64,000 nucleotides of DNA from Methylumidiphilus sp963753955 (GTDB lineage: Bacteria; Pseudomonadota; Gammaproteobacteria; Methylococcales; Methylococcaceae), in contig CAVWEM010000008.1 of NCBI GenBank assembly GCA_963753955.1, forward strand, positions 310,001 through 374,000, given 5' to 3'. The translations under genes and the position numbers were made by a program. Each line of letters opens with the position of its first letter. The stretch's first letter is position 1. The notes beneath the pieces are model-generated. The model did no database searches, was not told the origin of the DNA, and saw nothing but the letters and a program-made list of their open reading frames with translations. This document shows, one piece after another, positions 62,571 through 64,000 of the stretch.

Positions 62571-62897
62571 ACCGACGAACCTTTTGAACTTATCCATGGT
62601 AGCGGTAACGTATTCGCTGACTTCGGCTATCCCAATGCCGCCGCCGAACAACTCAAGGCTTTGCTGGCCTCTGAAATTATCGGCGTCCTCGATGATCGCG
62701 CCCTGACTGTCCGCAGGGCCGAAGAAATGACCGGCATTGCCGCCGCCGACTTTTCGCGCATTCGCAAAGCCAAGCTCGACCGCTTCACCATTGATCGGCT
62801 GATAACGGTTCTCAACCGTCTCGATCAGGATGTGGATGTGCAGGTGACTGTCCACCCTCACCGTGCGACGGTGAACGAAACACACCTTGCGCCCTAA
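62568..62897 (+). CDS. HigA-like XRE-family antitoxin
   Basis: The product is 109 residues. The helix-turn-helix region reads TVRRAEEMTGIAAADFSRIRKAKLDRFTIDRLITVLNRL, divided into the usual recognition-helix pattern. FELIHGSGNVFADFGYPN at the N-terminus is typical of antitoxins encoded just after RelE/HigB toxins. The ATG lies directly behind AAAGGAGGCGCTCC, a strong ribosome-binding site. It should neutralise the toxin at 62220 and repress the module. Confidence 0.85.
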   Translation: MTDEPFELIHGSGNVFADFGYPNAAAEQLKALLASEIIGVLDDRALTVRRAEEMTGIAAADFSRIRKAKLDRFTIDRLITVLNRLDQDVDVQVTVHPHRATVNETHLAP

Positions 62898-63177
62898 TCC
62901 CTCCACCGTTTTTCAAATCCCGCCGCGCCCATGATTGGGGCTTCAGGCTCTTTGCCTGTCACAAACCCGACAATCCCGCCCCAACCCCCTACCCCTGTTT
63001 TTTTTCCGACAATCCAAAATCCCTCTCAGAAGGCAGGAATTCTTTAAAATCAATGCTATGCCTAACACTTGAGGCTTCTGGCACAGCCCGTGCTTTGATC
63101 CTGGACATACCGAAGGGGATTTTTGGCGTGCGGGGCAAGCCTTGCGCTCCTTCCCTGTGACCGACCGAGGAAATCCT
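62898..63177. other. Intergenic region before the rnf operon
   Basis: About 280 bases without a supported gene. An A+T-richer stretch with a short T-run (CCCTGTTTTTTTT at about 62994-63006) could terminate the antitoxin mRNA. The rnf promoter should be in the second half; no clear boxes were assigned. Confidence 0.4.
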
Positions 63178-63759
63178 GTGAGCGACTACCTGATGCTATT
63201 GCTGGGCACGGCCTTGGTGAACAATGTCGTGCTGGTGAAGTTCCTGGGGCTTTGCCCGTTCATGGGCGTGTCCAAAAAACTCGACTCCGCCATCGGCATG
63301 GGGCTGGCGACCACGTTCGTGCTGACTTTGACGGCGGTGGCGAGTTGGTCCATCGAGCATTATCTGCTGACCCCGCTGGGGATAGGCTTCCTGCGCATCC
63401 TGACGTTTATCTTGGTGATCGCCGCCGTGGTGCAATTCACCGAAATGGTGGTGCGCAAGACTAGCCCCGTGCTGTACCAGGTGCTGGGCATCTTCCTGCC
63501 GCTCATCACCACCAACTGCGCAGTGTTGGGCGTGGCGCTTTTGAACATCCAGCAAGAATACGATTTTCTGCACAGCGCCTTGTTCGGCTTCGGTTCGGCT
63601 CTGGGCTTCACGCTGGTGATGGTGATCTTCGCGGGCATCCGCGAGCGGCTGGCGCTAATGAATGTGCCGGAGGCATTCGCCGGAACGCCCATCGCCTTCA
63701 TCACGGCGGGGATACTGTCCCTGGCTTTCATGGGTTTCGTGGGTTTGAACACGCATTGA
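63178..63759 (+). CDS. rnfA: Electron transport complex subunit RnfA/RsxA
   Basis: The product is 193 residues, the exact family length, if the GTG at 63178 is used (CGAGGAAATCCT precedes it). Six hydrophobic segments are visible. Conserved elements: DYLMLLLGTALVNNVVLVKF, FLGLCPFMGVS with the membrane iron-sulfur Cys, and PLITTNCAVLGVALL with the second Cys. RnfA is an integral subunit of the ion-translocating ferredoxin:NAD oxidoreductase or the SoxR-reducing complex. It is followed 15 bases later by rnfB. Confidence 0.96.
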   Translation: MSDYLMLLLGTALVNNVVLVKFLGLCPFMGVSKKLDSAIGMGLATTFVLTLTAVASWSIEHYLLTPLGIGFLRILTFILVIAAVVQFTEMVVRKTSPVLYQVLGIFLPLITTNCAVLGVALLNIQQEYDFLHSALFGFGSALGFTLVMVIFAGIRERLALMNVPEAFAGTPIAFITAGILSLAFMGFVGLNTH

Positions 63760-63774
63760 TAGAGGGAGGCCACT

Positions 63775-64000
63775 ATGTACATCCTATTCGCCGCCATAGC
63801 CCTCGCCGCCCTGGGGATGGGTTTGGGTTTCTTGCTGGGCGCGGCGTCGCGCTATTTCAAGGTAGAAGAAAACCCCCTGATCGACGAGATCGAACGCATG
63901 ATGCCCGGCTCCCAGTGCGGGCAGTGCAACTTCCCCGGCTGCCGACCGGCGGCGGAAGCCCTGGTGGCGGGCGAAGCGCCGCCGACCCTGTGCCCGCCCG
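63775..64000 (+). CDS. rnfB: Electron transport complex subunit RnfB/RsxB (partial)
   Basis: The N-terminal 75 residues are in the window. A membrane helix (about 3-25, IALAALGMGLGFLLGAASRY) is followed by the four-Cys cluster motif GSQCGQCNFPGC ... LCPP, which binds a [4Fe-4S] cluster. AGGGAGGCC precedes the ATG. The gene continues beyond the right edge. Confidence 0.95.
   Translation, partial: MYILFAAIALAALGMGLGFLLGAASRYFKVEENPLIDEIERMMPGSQCGQCNFPGCRPAAEALVAGEAPPTLCPP

Overview
The window is about 64 kb of a GC-rich gammaproteobacterial chromosome. Support comes from an RnfA/RnfB start at the right edge, gammaproteobacterial-style lipoproteins and SmpA-like proteins, and an aryl-polyene (xanthomonadin-type) pigment locus. 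A Methylococcales-type relative is plausible from the overall gene mix, but nothing in the window proves it.

Layout. 1-7.9 kb: ordinary chromosomal genes (methyltransferase tail, DOMON-like protein, DUF1343/NamZ-like muramidase, TAXI-type binding protein, pRiA4b-like protein, secreted sulfatase). 7.9-17.9 kb: repeat-rich, damaged stretch. It holds several families of intergenic palindromes, a roughly 190-bp inverted repeat, an approximately 1170-codon PEP-carboxykinase-like gene broken in many places, a frameshifted malic enzyme, a complete IS1182-type element and a 124-bp MITE-like element with an 11-bp target duplication. 17.9-32.2 kb: first block of the polyene locus (AMP-ligase, halogenase-like flavoprotein, KS, DH, KR, KS, chain-length-factor-like protein, PlsC, two ACPs, membrane protein, DH, glycosyltransferase, LpxL-like acyltransferase, thioesterase, TauE/SafE transporter, lipoprotein, second halogenase-like flavoprotein), almost all translationally coupled. 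32.5-38.8 kb: unrelated genes (glycogen phosphorylase, transglutaminase, Anbu peptidase, hemerythrin, secreted protein).

38.9-43.8 kb is a leftward operon of carrier protein, condensation-like protein, amino-acid adenylating enzyme, acyl-CoA-dehydrogenase-like enzyme and polysaccharide deacetylase. The adenylation, dehydrogenase and carrier trio looks like the enzymes that turn L-proline into a carrier-bound pyrrole-2-carboxylate. 44.9-55.9 kb is the second polyene block: third ACP, second membrane protein, LolA-like carrier, MMPL exporter, third KS, second chain-length-factor-like protein, two lipoproteins, third halogenase-like flavoprotein, cation/proton antiporter and CrtI/CrtISO-like oxidoreductase. 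An inverted, deleted copy of that last gene follows it.

55.9-63.1 kb is accessory DNA: a methyltransferase with a TIR/nucleoside-deoxyribosyltransferase-like protein, an IS5-type element with TTAA duplication, an NBR1-Ig/HEAT gene cut by a two-frame IS, and divergent toxin-antitoxin remnants around a palindromic operator. The window ends in rnfA and rnfB.

How the genes work together (inference): three KS enzymes, two chain-length-factor-like partners, KR, two dehydratases and three ACPs build a conjugated polyene. Acyltransferases and a glycosyltransferase attach it to a lipid, and LolA-like plus MMPL proteins carry it to the outer membrane. The most unusual point is the coexistence of this machinery with a proline-to-pyrrole-type module and three flavoproteins carrying halogenase motifs, which suggests a halogenated, possibly pyrrole-bearing, polyene that I do not know as a described product.
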